Below, piece after piece: positions 18,185-26,204 of a DNA stretch of 64,000 nt. Location of the stretch: assembly GCA_031291305.1 (NCBI GenBank), contig JARLJH010000019.1, positions 1 to 64,000 on the forward strand, written 5' to 3'. The DNA comes from Rhodoferax sp. GTDB lineage: Bacteria; Pseudomonadota; Gammaproteobacteria; Burkholderiales; Burkholderiaceae_C. Each line of letters starts with the position of its first letter. The first letter of the stretch is position 1. The notes beneath the pieces are model-generated. The model was not told the origin of the DNA. It searched no databases and saw only the letters and a program-made list of their open reading frames with translations. A program made the position numbers and the translations under genes.

Positions 18185-19158
18185 ATCACGCCGCCAAAAT
18201 TTATATCGCTGGCCACCGCGGCATGGTGGGCTCGGCCATCGTGCGCCAGTTGATAGCCGCCGGACACGCCCCTGAAAACATACTCACCCGCACCCACTCT
18301 GAACTGGACCTGACCAACCAAGCCGCCGTCCAGGCCTTTTTTGCCTCTGAAAAGCCCACCCAGGTTTATTTGGCCGCAGCCAAAGTGGGCGGCATCCACG
18401 CCAACAACACCTACCCGGCAGACTTCATCTACCAAAACCTGATGATGCAGGCCAACGTCATTGAGGCGGCTTTCCAAAACGGAGTCCAAAAACTGTTGTT
18501 CTTGGGTTCGAGCTGCATCTACCCGCGTCAGGCCCCTCAGCCCATGCGCGAAGATGCCTTGCTCACCGGCCCCCTGGAGCCCACCAACGAACCCTACGCC
18601 ATCGCCAAAATCGCTGGCATCAAGCTCTGCGAAAGCTACAACCGCCAACACGGCACCAGCCATGGCGTGGACTACCGCAGCGTCATGCCCACCAACCTGT
18701 ATGGCCCCGGTGACAACTACCACCCCACCAACAGCCATGTCATTCCCGCGCTGATTCGCCGCTTTCATGAAGCCAAGGTATCCAACGCGCCATCGGTGGC
18801 GATCTGGGGCAGTGGCACCCCCAAACGCGAATTCCTGTATGTGGACGACATGGCTGCGGCCAGCGTCTTTGTCATGAACCTGGACAAGGCCACTTACGAG
18901 CAGCACACCCAACCGATGCAAAGCCACATCAATGTGGGTTACGGCAGCGATGTCACCATTGCAGAAGTGGCACAAGCCATCAGCCAGACGGTGGGCTACC
19001 AGGGCCAGATCACCTTCGACACCACCCAGCCAGATGGTGCCCCACGTAAGTGGATGGATAGCGGTCGCCTTAACAGCCTGGGCTGGCAAGCCAAGGTGGA
19101 TTTACCTGCTGGATTGGCCTTGGCTTATCAGGGCTTCAAACATCAGATTGGTTGCTAG
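18181..19158 (+). CDS. fcl: GDP-L-fucose synthase
   Basis: Epimerase-reductase converting GDP-4-keto-6-deoxymannose (the Gmd product) to GDP-L-fucose. The 325-residue SDR has [11 protein letters not shown] at the N-terminus, GSSCIYP and YAIAK with the catalytic Tyr/Lys. Starts inside the wzz stop (ATGA). gmd lies 900 bases downstream; the two are separated by an MNT/HEPN toxin-antitoxin pair, which is unusual because they are normally adjacent. Confidence 0.96.
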   Translation: MNHAAKIYIAGHRGMVGSAIVRQLIAAGHAPENILTRTHSELDLTNQAAVQAFFASEKPTQVYLAAAKVGGIHANNTYPADFIYQNLMMQANVIEAAFQNGVQKLLFLGSSCIYPRQAPQPMREDALLTGPLEPTNEPYAIAKIAGIKLCESYNRQHGTSHGVDYRSVMPTNLYGPGDNYHPTNSHVIPALIRRFHEAKVSNAPSVAIWGSGTPKREFLYVDDMAAASVFVMNLDKATYEQHTQPMQSHINVGYGSDVTIAEVAQAISQTVGYQGQITFDTTQPDGAPRKWMDSGRLNSLGWQAKVDLPAGLALAYQGFKHQIGC

Positions 19159-19193
19159 CCTAGATCAGTCAAGCGCAAGCAGATACAAGTTAG
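19155..19193 (+). repeat. Dispersed repeat, left flank of MNT/HEPN pair 1
   Basis: Begins CTAGCC and contains AAGCGCAAGCAGATACAA (19171-19188). Seventeen of 18 bases of that core recur in the same direction at 20008-20025 on the far side of the toxin-antitoxin pair. Confidence 0.65.
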
Positions 19194-19207
19194 AAAGCAG
19201 CCATACC

Positions 19208-19495
19208 ATGCGACTCAGCACTCAGGAACTTCAGGCACTTCGCGCCATTATTGGCGAGCTTGACCCGGCGGGCCAGATTTACCTGTATGGGTCTCGCGCT
19301 GACGACTCTCGTCGGGGTGGCGACATTGACATCTATTTACAAGCCAGTCGCCCCATTGAACTGAAAGCACGACTGCGCGCGCAATACCGACTGCAGCATG
19401 CTTGTGACACCCGCGTGGACTTGTTGGTTAAAAACCCCGCACAGCCTGAACTGCCGATCCATCAAATCGCCGTTGAGCGAGGCATTTTGTTATGA
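19208..19495 (+). CDS. MNT-domain nucleotidyltransferase antitoxin
   Basis: 95-residue minimal nucleotidyltransferase. The active-site signature is clear: YGSRADDSRRGGDIDIYL, with G28-S29 and the metal-binding D39/D41. Proteins of this type (MntA) are antitoxins that AMPylate a HEPN toxin. The downstream HEPN gene overlaps by 4 bases (ATGA), as expected for a pair. The start ATG 19208 is the last in-frame Met before the domain. The pair is inserted between fcl and gmd and flanked by copies of the dispersed repeat. Confidence 0.82.
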   Translation: MRLSTQELQALRAIIGELDPAGQIYLYGSRADDSRRGGDIDIYLQASRPIELKARLRAQYRLQHACDTRVDLLVKNPAQPELPIHQIAVERGILL

Positions 19496-19995
19496 CCAAA
19501 GAGCAAACTATCTTGGCAAGCAACTTTGAAGCGTGCCGTCAGCGTATTGAAAAGCTGAAGTATTCCATGCAGAAAAATGCAGCGCTGTTCCCTTTGACGC
19601 CTGCACTGCTGGCAGCGTTGAGTGACGAGCAACAAGAGTCCGTAGACGCGTTGATCCTGCGCTATTCGCAATGCGTCTCCATGATGCAAGATCAGCTTTT
19701 CAGAGGCATTGCTTATCTGGAACAAGAAGACATTAGCGACAAGTCCAACCGCGACAAAACCCTGCTAATGGAAAAACTGGGGGCCATCAAGTCAGCAGAA
19801 GACTTTGGAACGGCAGCCATGTTGCGCAACAAGATTTCACACCACTACCCCGAAGAAACCATTGACCGCATGGAAAGACTCAATCTGGTCAAGGATGAGG
19901 CTGATTTTGTCGTCACATGTTTTGGCGACATCAGTGACTACCTTGTACGCAAAGGTCTGGTAATGATTGATGTGAAGCATCAAACAACCTTCTAG
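19492..19995 (+). CDS. HEPN-domain toxin (HepT-like)
   Basis: 167-residue helical protein. The segment MLRNKISHHYPEE contains R112, H117 and Y119, an intact RX4HXY motif of HEPN ribonucleases. Its translational coupling to an MNT gene supports a HepT/MntA-type toxin. It is longer than many HepT proteins and its N-terminal half was not recognised beyond being helical. RNase activity is inferred from the motif. Confidence 0.72.
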   Translation: MTKEQTILASNFEACRQRIEKLKYSMQKNAALFPLTPALLAALSDEQQESVDALILRYSQCVSMMQDQLFRGIAYLEQEDISDKSNRDKTLLMEKLGAIKSAEDFGTAAMLRNKISHHYPEETIDRMERLNLVKDEADFVVTCFGDISDYLVRKGLVMIDVKHQTTF

Positions 19996-20034
19996 CCCTT
20001 ATTCAATAAGCGCAAGCAGTTACAAAACATATAG
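19992..20034 (+). repeat. Dispersed repeat, right flank of MNT/HEPN pair 1
   Basis: CTAGCCCTTATTCAATAAGC, then GCAAGCAGTTACAAAACATA. Direct-orientation partner of the copy at 19155-19193. It overlaps the HEPN stop codon. Confidence 0.65.
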
Positions 20035-20058
20035 CAAAAGCATTCGACAGTTTTGACC

Positions 20059-21159
20059 ATGACCGAAACCACCCCACCCCGCAAAGTTGCCCTCATCACC
20101 GGCATCACTGGCCAAGATGGCAGCTACCTGGCTGAATTTCTGCTGGAAAAAAGCTACATCGTGCACGGCATCAAGCGCCGCGCCAGCTTGTTCAACACCC
20201 AGCGTGTCGACCACATCTACCAAGACCCGCACATTGAACACGCTAATTTCAAGCTGCACTACGGTGACCTGACCGACACCAGCAACCTGACGCGCATCAT
20301 CCAGCAAACCCAGCCAGACGAAATCTACAACCTGGGCGCGCAAAGCCATGTGGCGGTGTCATTTGAGTCCCCCGAATACACCGCTGATGTCGATGGCATG
20401 GGCACGCTACGCCTTCTGGAGGCCATCCGCATCCTGGGCCTTGAGAAGAAAACCCGCTTCTACCAAGCCAGTACCAGTGAACTCTATGGTCTGGTGCAGG
20501 AAACCCCGCAAAAGGAAACCACCCCCTTTTACCCGCGCAGCCCCTACGCGGTGGCCAAGCTGTATGCCTACTGGATCACGGTGAACTACCGCGAGGCCTA
20601 CGGCATGTATGCCTGCAACGGTATTTTGTTCAACCACGAAAGTCCACGCCGGGGTGAAACCTTTGTGACCCGCAAAATCACCCGGGGCTTGGCCAACATC
20701 AGCAAGGGCCTAGAAGACTGCCTCTACATGGGCAACATCGACGCCCTGCGCGACTGGGGCCATGCCAAAGACTACGTTCGCATGCAATGGCTGATGCTGC
20801 AGCAGGACAAGCCGGAGGACTTTGTCATTGCCACTGGCGTGCAATACAGTGTGCGTGAATTCATCAACAAGGCGGCTGCAGCCTTAAATATGCCTTTGCG
20901 CTGGGAAGGTGCAGGTATCAACGAGGTGGCCTACTGGCAGGACCGTGCCATTGTCAGGATTGACCCTCGTTACTACCGCCCCACTGAAGTGGAAACCTTG
21001 CTGGGTGATCCGACCAAGGCCAAGCAAAAGCTGGGTTGGGTGCCGGAGATCACACTTGATGAGATGGTCAAGGAGATGGTGGTTTGCGATCTGGCGGATG
21101 CCAAGAAGCATGCACTGCTCAAACAAAATGGCTATGCCGTGAATGTGAGTGTTGAGTAA
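20059..21159 (+). CDS. gmd: GDP-mannose 4,6-dehydratase
   Basis: First step from GDP-mannose to GDP-fucose. The 366-residue SDR carries [15 protein letters not shown] at the N-terminus, STSELYG and [10 protein letters not shown] (catalytic Tyr/Lys), and [19 protein letters not shown] 20059 is preferred; a TTG two codons upstream is also in frame. The 3' end overlaps the next gene by 11 bases. A decayed second copy of its 3' end lies about 0.8 kb downstream. Confidence 0.97.
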   Translation: MTETTPPRKVALITGITGQDGSYLAEFLLEKSYIVHGIKRRASLFNTQRVDHIYQDPHIEHANFKLHYGDLTDTSNLTRIIQQTQPDEIYNLGAQSHVAVSFESPEYTADVDGMGTLRLLEAIRILGLEKKTRFYQASTSELYGLVQETPQKETTPFYPRSPYAVAKLYAYWITVNYREAYGMYACNGILFNHESPRRGETFVTRKITRGLANISKGLEDCLYMGNIDALRDWGHAKDYVRMQWLMLQQDKPEDFVIATGVQYSVREFINKAAAALNMPLRWEGAGINEVAYWQDRAIVRIDPRYYRPTEVETLLGDPTKAKQKLGWVPEITLDEMVKEMVVCDLADAKKHALLKQNGYAVNVSVE

Positions 21160-21550
21160 AAAAGTGATAGCCACTGACACACCCCTGGTGCGAGCACTGA
21201 TTGCCCAAGAACACCTGGAATTTGCCGTGCTGGTGGGCAGTCGCGCCACGGGTACGGCCCGGTCAGACAGTGACTGGGACATTGCCCTGCAATGGTCGCC
21301 ACAACTTGAATGGCTCACCGTGCTTGACCTCACCGAAACCCTGCGCCGCACACTGGCAAAAGTGCTGCAAACATCCCCCAGCGCCATTGACCTGATCGAA
21401 CTGCGCCGCGCCAACCTGGCCATGCGTGCCAGCGTGGCCGAAGAAGGCCTGCCGCTGACGGGCCAGGACACGCTGGCGTGGGCGCATTTTTTGCGACGCA
21501 CCTGGCGCGATATGGAAGATTTTTATTGGAGCAAACAGCATGCGGCTTGA
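21149..21550 (+). CDS. MNT-domain nucleotidyltransferase antitoxin, pair 2
   Basis: 133-residue nucleotidyltransferase with [20 protein letters not shown]30-S31 and metal-binding D42/D44. The start is GTG 21149 within the gmd 3' end; TTG 21152 or GTG 21164 are alternatives. It overlaps the following HEPN gene by 11 bases. Sequence is clearly different from the first MNT gene, so this is a separate acquisition and not a duplication of pair 1. Confidence 0.82.
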   Translation: MLSKKVIATDTPLVRALIAQEHLEFAVLVGSRATGTARSDSDWDIALQWSPQLEWLTVLDLTETLRRTLAKVLQTSPSAIDLIELRRANLAMRASVAEEGLPLTGQDTLAWAHFLRRTWRDMEDFYWSKQHAA

Positions 21551-21953
21551 CCTGTACCAAGCTGAAACCGCCCGCATTGCTGCCGAGCAAAGCGCCTTGC
21601 TGGCACAAGCCAAGGCCATCCTCCGCGAAGGCCGTGCCTTAACACCGCTGGAGCAAGGCGGCGTCTTGCACGCCCTGCAGATCCTCATTGAAAACGCTAT
21701 CGGCAAAGCTAAACAATGGCTAAAAGCCAGCGAGCAACCGGTTCCAATTTCGGGCTACGATGCGTTTAGCGCCCTGACCAATCGCGCCCTCATTGCACCC
21801 GCCGACCTGCCCACGTGGAATGCCATCATTGGCCTGGGTAACCGCCTGGTTCACGACTACATGAACATCGACATGGATCAAGTCATCGCTTTGCTAACGG
21901 CAGACAGAGACCAATTTGTGGTGCGGTTTTTACTCAAAGAATTTCAACCATGA
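21540..21953 (+). CDS. HepT-like HEPN protein (DUF86 type), motif degenerate
   Basis: 137-residue all-helical protein with the DUF86/HepT C-terminal signature IGLGNRLVHDYMNIDMDQV. Family members usually read RN(x)xVHxY, i.e. Arg at the position of G100 here; H105 and Y107 remain, and R102 is nearby. The catalytic Arg of RX4HXY therefore appears replaced by Gly, so RNase activity may be lost. Gene order MNT then HEPN with overlap is that of a MntA/HepT pair. Confidence 0.78.
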   Translation: MRLDLYQAETARIAAEQSALLAQAKAILREGRALTPLEQGGVLHALQILIENAIGKAKQWLKASEQPVPISGYDAFSALTNRALIAPADLPTWNAIIGLGNRLVHDYMNIDMDQVIALLTADRDQFVVRFLLKEFQP

Positions 21954-21958
21954 CAACC

Positions 21959-22077
21959 GTCAATGCCACCGGGGTGCAGTGCAGCGTGCAACTCCCATCG
22001 TCCGCATCGACCCGCGCTACTTCTGCCCCATTGAAGTCGAAACCATGCCGGGCGACCCAGCCAAAGGCGGTCACTGA
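21959..22077 (+). pseudogene. gmd 3' remnant
   Basis: Translates as VNATGVQCSV and, after a frame change and a gap, [20 protein letters not shown] (continuing PAKGGH, stop). These match two separated parts of the intact Gmd: IATGVQYSV and [20 protein letters not shown]. About 35 intervening residues are missing. It starts 6 bases after the HepT-like gene. It is a decayed second copy of the gmd 3' end, showing that the toxin-antitoxin pair now sits between an intact and a ruined gmd. Confidence 0.85.
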
Positions 22078-22099
22078 CAAGTTATTGAATGAAATCACC

Positions 22100-22142
22100 C
22101 TATAGCCCCCGTCCAGCATGCGTTAACAGCTACTAAAAAAGT
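22100..22142 (+). repeat. Dispersed ~45-bp repeat
   Basis: CTATAGCCCCCGTCCAGC then GCGTTAACAGCTACTAAAAA: close to the family consensus. Lies between the gmd remnant and the AlbA_2-type gene. Confidence 0.8.
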
Positions 22143-22156
22143 TAAATTCAATCAGC

Positions 22157-23047
22157 ATGAATCAAACTTTTCAACCTTGTTCCTCCCAACTTTCTGCAGC
22201 CTCGCCGCTGGAAGTTATTCGCCAGGGCGAGGCTGCGTTTGTTGAATTCAAAAGCAGCTTCCAAAAAGAAGTGATTGAGACACCCACCGCGTTTGCCAAC
22301 ACCCAAGATGGCGCCGTGTTGATGGGCGTCAGCGATGCGGGGCAAATTGTGGGCGTGGCCGTTCAAGCCGAAACGGTTCAAGGCTGGATCAACCAATGCA
22401 AACAAATCACCAGCCCCAGAGTTATCCCGGACATTGAGCTGGTAACTATTGACGGCAAAACTATGGCTGTCGTCAGCATTGGTGAATACCGCAGCGCCAA
22501 TGATTCAACCATCAAGGTTTTTGACGACCGAATTGAGTTTTTTGACCCCGGTGTACTACTGGATGACCTGACCGTTGAAAAGATCAAAACCGGCAACTAC
22601 AAATCGCACCTGCGCAAAAAACAAGTAGCGACCATCTTCAAAGAACTCGAACTCATCGAGAAATATGGCAGCGTTGTGCGCCGGGTGATTGACACGTTTG
22701 TGGCCTATGGTTTGCCTGAACCCGAATTTGAAGCCACCCAGGGCGGCATGGCCGTGACGGTGTTCAAAGCGACGCCTGAAATCAAGGGGCGCCCTCAGCC
22801 AGAGTCTGGCTTGACGCTTGATGCGAAAGTATTACAACTGCTGGCCAAAGCGCCTATGAGCAAACGCGACATTTCTGCTGCGTTGGGTCAAGAAGAAGTA
22901 TCCGGGCAACTCAATAAAGTCGTTCGCACGCTCGTGACAAGCGGCTTGATTGAGGTAACCATCCCCGACAAAATAAATAGCCGGTTGCAGCAATATCGCC
23001 TGACGGTACAAAAATATAAATACACAAAATCGGCCTCTAGCCCATGA
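22157..23047 (+). CDS. AlbA_2-domain transcriptional regulator, internally deleted
   Basis: 296 residues. The N-terminus (about 20-110) is an AlbA_2/Schlafen-type DNA-binding domain (EFKSSFQKEVIETPTAFANT, GAVLMGVSDAGQIVGV). From about 112 it reads NDSTIKVFDDRIEFFDPG and EKYGSVVRRVIDTF, the end of the C-terminal ATPase-like domain of the same protein family, followed by a winged-helix tail (KAPMSKRDISAALG). In full-length relatives (about 450-500 residues) some 150-200 residues separate these parts; here VVSIGEY is joined directly to RSANDS in frame. It is probably a deleted, non-functional or altered form. It is bounded by dispersed repeats and sits in a stretch of gene remnants. Confidence 0.7.
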   Translation: MNQTFQPCSSQLSAASPLEVIRQGEAAFVEFKSSFQKEVIETPTAFANTQDGAVLMGVSDAGQIVGVAVQAETVQGWINQCKQITSPRVIPDIELVTIDGKTMAVVSIGEYRSANDSTIKVFDDRIEFFDPGVLLDDLTVEKIKTGNYKSHLRKKQVATIFKELELIEKYGSVVRRVIDTFVAYGLPEPEFEATQGGMAVTVFKATPEIKGRPQPESGLTLDAKVLQLLAKAPMSKRDISAALGQEEVSGQLNKVVRTLVTSGLIEVTIPDKINSRLQQYRLTVQKYKYTKSASSP

Positions 23048-23080
23048 ACCACAATCACAATTAGCTACCAAACATATAGC
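23034..23080 (+). repeat. Dispersed repeat overlapping the AlbA_2 gene 3' end
   Basis: CCTCTAGCCCATGAACC then TTAGCTACCAAACATATAGC. The second half resembles the copy at 19992-20034 (CAAAACATATAGCAAA). It supplies the last codons and stop of the AlbA_2-type gene. Confidence 0.6.
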
Positions 23081-23088
23081 AAATAACA

Positions 23089-23449
23089 ATGACTCTCACA
23101 CCCGCTTCAACCCTTTTACTGGCCGACATCCGTGCGCAGATCGATGGCGTGCGTCAGCGGGTGGCCGATGCCTTTCTTCAGGCTCAAATTCTGCACACAC
23201 TTTGTTCGCAATTGAGCTGGTCGCATTTACGCTTGATCATTCAAATCGACGAGCCCCTCAAGCAACTCAGAGAAGAAGGCCAGATAGAACTCTATCTACG
23301 CTTTCTTGAAAAACATCGGGGTTGCCAACTACCTGACCCTGCTGCCACCACGTGAAACCCAGCAAGTCAAACTCCACCAGTCCATTGAACTCGCCAGGCA
23401 GAAACTGCTGAATGATGGCCAGCCGTTTACCATACCGGAAGAATTTTGA
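23089..23449 (+). pseudogene. DUF1016 (YhcG-type PDDEXK nuclease) remnant
   Basis: Three short blocks of the DUF1016 family are joined in one reading frame: the N-terminus (LLLADIRAQIDGVRQRV), a middle block (LCSQLSWSHLRLIIQID) and a late block (GQIELYLRFLEKH). The reading then shifts by one base, and the second frame gives VANYLTLLPPRETQQVKLHQ to a TGA at 23447, matching the family C-terminus (xxYLTxLPPRExLQxKLHxA). The intact protein is about 340 residues, so most of it, including the nuclease core, is missing. Two internal deletions and one frameshift are seen. Confidence 0.8.
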
Positions 23450-23583
23450 AATACATAAAAATCGCCATCGCCGGAACCAGCTACGTCTGCCTTAGCAATG
23501 CCATGCTATTGGCTCAGCAGAACGAAGTGGCGATCACGCCCTGTCCACAAGCCACAAGTAGCTATTATTTTGATATTAACTAA
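23446..23583 (+). pseudogene. UDP-sugar dehydrogenase 5' remnant
   Basis: 45 codons: KIAIAGTSYVCLSNAMLLAQ then QNEVAI, which is the N-terminal NAD-binding strand-turn-helix of UDP-glucose/GDP-mannose dehydrogenases (normally KIAIAGTGYVGLSNAMLLAQ). Two glycines of GxGYVG are changed to Ser and Cys. After QNEVAI homology stops, and the sequence runs into the tail half of a dispersed repeat (AAGTAGCTATTATTTT), then a stop. The rest of the gene is gone. Confidence 0.82.
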
Positions 23584-23585
23584 AT

Positions 23586-24524
23586 ATGACCCAACCGTAT
23601 ATCCACCCATTAGCCGATGTTCAATCCACCACGATTGGTACTGGCACGCGCATCTGGCAGTTCGTCGTGGTACTACCCGGCGCAAAAGTTGGCCAGGATT
23701 GCAACATCTGCTCGCATTGCCTGATCGAAAACGATGTGGTCATTGGCGACCGCGTCACGGTTAAAAGCGGGGTCCAGTTGTGGGATGGTTTACGCGTGGG
23801 GGTTGATGTTTTTATTGGTCCCAACGCGTCATTCGCTAACGATAGATTTCCGCGCAGCAAAAAAACGCCAGAAAAATTCTTACAGACAATACTTGAAGCA
23901 GGTTCGTCAATTGGCGCCGGTGCAACCATCCTACCTGGGATCACTATTGGTATCAATGCCATGGTGGCGGCAGGTGCCGTGGTCACACGCTCGGTACCAC
24001 CAAATGCAATCGTTGTTGGCAATCCTGCAAAAATCGTGGGCTATGTGGATGCAGATCGAAGCAAGGGCACTATTAGTTCAAGCCTGCAGACTGGCATCGG
24101 TGCACAAGCAACGCAGGTGACGGGCGTTTCACTGCACTGCATGCCCCGAGTTGTCGATATACGAGGGAGCCTGACTGTGGGCGAATTTGATCGTAGCCTT
24201 CCGTTTTCTGCAAAACGTTATTTCATGGTGTTTGACGTTCCAAGTGTCGAGACACGCGGCGAGCACGCGCACCGCACATGCCATCAATTCCTAATCTGTG
24301 TGCGTGGCAGTTGCGCCGTGGTGGCTGACGATGGTTTGCATCGGCAAGAGTTTTTACTGGACCGACCGGATTTAGGCATTCATCTGCCGCCCATGGTCTG
24401 GGGCATACAGTACAAATATTCAGCTGACGCCGTGTTGCTGGTGTACGCGTCACATTACTACGATAGCACCGATTACATCCGCAACTATTCAGAGTTTCGA
24501 CAGTTAGTAGGAGCCACTACATGA
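23586..24524 (+). CDS. Bifunctional acyltransferase / dTDP-sugar 3,4-ketoisomerase
   Basis: 312 residues. The N-terminal half (about 1-155) is a left-handed beta-helix acyltransferase with hexapeptide repeats ([30 protein letters not shown]). The C-terminal half (about 175-312) is a cupin of the FdtA/WxcM type with the active-site region [15 protein letters not shown] and [12 protein letters not shown]. Together these activities isomerise dTDP-4-keto-6-deoxyglucose to the 3-keto form and later N-acylate the 3-amino sugar. The substrate comes from RfbA/RfbB, and the aminotransferase for the middle step is the next gene (ATGA overlap). Whether the product is Fuc3N or Qui3N cannot be told from sequence by eye. 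Confidence 0.88.
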   Translation: MTQPYIHPLADVQSTTIGTGTRIWQFVVVLPGAKVGQDCNICSHCLIENDVVIGDRVTVKSGVQLWDGLRVGVDVFIGPNASFANDRFPRSKKTPEKFLQTILEAGSSIGAGATILPGITIGINAMVAAGAVVTRSVPPNAIVVGNPAKIVGYVDADRSKGTISSSLQTGIGAQATQVTGVSLHCMPRVVDIRGSLTVGEFDRSLPFSAKRYFMVFDVPSVETRGEHAHRTCHQFLICVRGSCAVVADDGLHRQEFLLDRPDLGIHLPPMVWGIQYKYSADAVLLVYASHYYDSTDYIRNYSEFRQLVGATT

Positions 24525-25618
24525 TTCCATTTCTTGACCTAAAAACCCCTTACATTGAGCTGAAACAGGAGATTGATGAAGCCATTTCCGGCATTGTCAA
24601 CTCTGGATGGTTTATTGGCGGACCAGAAGTCGATCAGTTTGAGGGGGAATATGCTATCTACTGTGGAGCAAATCACGCAGTAGGTGTAGCTAACGGTCTG
24701 GATGCGCTCCATTTGGCACTGCGCGCCATGGATGTTGGGCCGGGTGACGAAGTCATCGTGCCCAGCAACACGTACATTGCCACGTGGCTGGCGGTTAGCC
24801 AGTGCGGCGCCATACCAGTGCCAGTGGAGCCTGATGCGCGCACCTACAACATCGACCCTACCCGGATTGAAGCCGCCATCACGCCGCGCACCAAGGTTCT
24901 TTTGCCAGTGCACTTGTATGGCCAACCGGCGGACATGGACCCGATCTTGGCGATTGCCCGCAAGCATGGTCTTAAAGTGCTGGAAGACGGCGCACAGGCC
25001 CATGGTGCCCGCTACAAAGGGCAGCGCTTAGGCGCGCATGGTGATATCGTGGCATGGAGCTTTTACCCTGGAAAAAATCTCGGCGCCATGGGCGATGGTG
25101 GCGCAATTACCACCAACGACGCGCAACTGGCTGACCGCGTCCGTGTGCTGCGCAACTATGGTTCACGCGTGAAATATGTCAACGAGGTTCAGGGCTACAA
25201 CAGCCGACTTGACCCATTGCAAGCTGCGATTCTGCGCGTAAAGCTGGCCCACTTGGACGAATGGAATACCCGCCGCCGCGCCATTGCTGCACGCTACCAG
25301 CGGGGCTTGACCAACTGCGGACTAACGCTGCCTTATGTGCCCGACTGGGCTGAGCCCGCGTGGCACCTATTTGTGGTGCAGCACCCAGAACGCGATGCCT
25401 TGCTCAAGCATTTGGCCGAAGTGGGCATTGGCGCGCTGATCCATTACCCCATTCCCCCGCATTTACAGCAAGCCTATGCGAATGCCGGGTATGAGTCTGG
25501 CCAATTCCCGCTGGCGGAGCAGATGGCCAACAGGTGCCTGAGTTTGCCTATGGGGCCGCATCTTGTAGAGAAAAGCCTGGATGAAGTCATTACCCATGTT
25601 GCCGCATTCTCTCTCTAG
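24521..25618 (+). CDS. DegT/DnrJ/EryC1 aminotransferase (FdtB/QdtB-like)
   Basis: PLP-dependent sugar aminotransferase, 365 residues, expected to convert the dTDP-3-keto-6-deoxyhexose to its 3-amino form. The motifs are complete: [39 protein letters not shown] and the PLP lysine in [16 protein letters not shown] (K185). It overlaps the bifunctional ketoisomerase/acyltransferase gene by 4 bases, which fixes the pathway. Its 3' end overlaps the next gene by 38 bases. Confidence 0.92.
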   Translation: MIPFLDLKTPYIELKQEIDEAISGIVNSGWFIGGPEVDQFEGEYAIYCGANHAVGVANGLDALHLALRAMDVGPGDEVIVPSNTYIATWLAVSQCGAIPVPVEPDARTYNIDPTRIEAAITPRTKVLLPVHLYGQPADMDPILAIARKHGLKVLEDGAQAHGARYKGQRLGAHGDIVAWSFYPGKNLGAMGDGGAITTNDAQLADRVRVLRNYGSRVKYVNEVQGYNSRLDPLQAAILRVKLAHLDEWNTRRRAIAARYQRGLTNCGLTLPYVPDWAEPAWHLFVVQHPERDALLKHLAEVGIGALIHYPIPPHLQQAYANAGYESGQFPLAEQMANRCLSLPMGPHLVEKSLDEVITHVAAFSL

Positions 25619-26204
25619 CAAGGTACAGCGCAAGCTCCAGCGTTTGGCTTTAAAACTCATTCAAAGGCCTCGCATTCTTATGTACCGCCTGCTATCTAAC
25701 GCCACCTTGCAAGGTAAGCCGACTCTTCATCAGCCGCTTCAAGCTGTTGGCGCAGGTCAGATAAAGTTTTCTGGTCAGATCAACATTGGTTTTTTTCCAT
25801 CACCATTTTTTCTCTCAACCTACTCTTATATAGAGGCGAGAAACAGCTGCGCCCAAATTCACATTGGTGAGGGCACCTGGATTAACAATGGCTTCAGCGC
25901 CATTGCAGAGCACACATCCATCACGATTGGTGCACGTGTGATGATTGGTAGCCATGTAGAAATACTTGACAGCGACTTCCATGGCATCAGGGTCGATGAT
26001 CGAAACAAGTCGAAAGCAGAGTGGGCCAAACCTGTTGTCATAGAGGACGACGTTTTTATTGGCTCAAATGTTCGCATTCTGAAGGGCGTCACCATTGGCC
26101 AAGGCTCTGTGATCGCCAACAGCTCTCTCGTCGTTAACGATATTCCGGCGGGTGTGATTGCCGGTGGTAATCCAGCTAAAGTGCTTAAAGTCATTGAAGG
26201 ATGA
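25581..26204 (+). CDS. Hexapeptide-repeat acyltransferase
   Basis: 207-residue left-handed beta-helix acyltransferase, probably an O-acetyltransferase acting on a sugar of the polymer. Hexapeptide repeats run from about 85 to 200 ([44 protein letters not shown]), ending in the usual [10 protein letters not shown]. The N-terminal 50 residues are basic and unmatched. ATG 25581 overlaps the aminotransferase gene by 38 bases; ATG 25596 is an alternative. The stop overlaps wzx (ATGA). Confidence 0.85.
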   Translation: MKSLPMLPHSLSSKVQRKLQRLALKLIQRPRILMYRLLSNATLQGKPTLHQPLQAVGAGQIKFSGQINIGFFPSPFFLSTYSYIEARNSCAQIHIGEGTWINNGFSAIAEHTSITIGARVMIGSHVEILDSDFHGIRVDDRNKSKAEWAKPVVIEDDVFIGSNVRILKGVTIGQGSVIANSSLVVNDIPAGVIAGGNPAKVLKVIEG

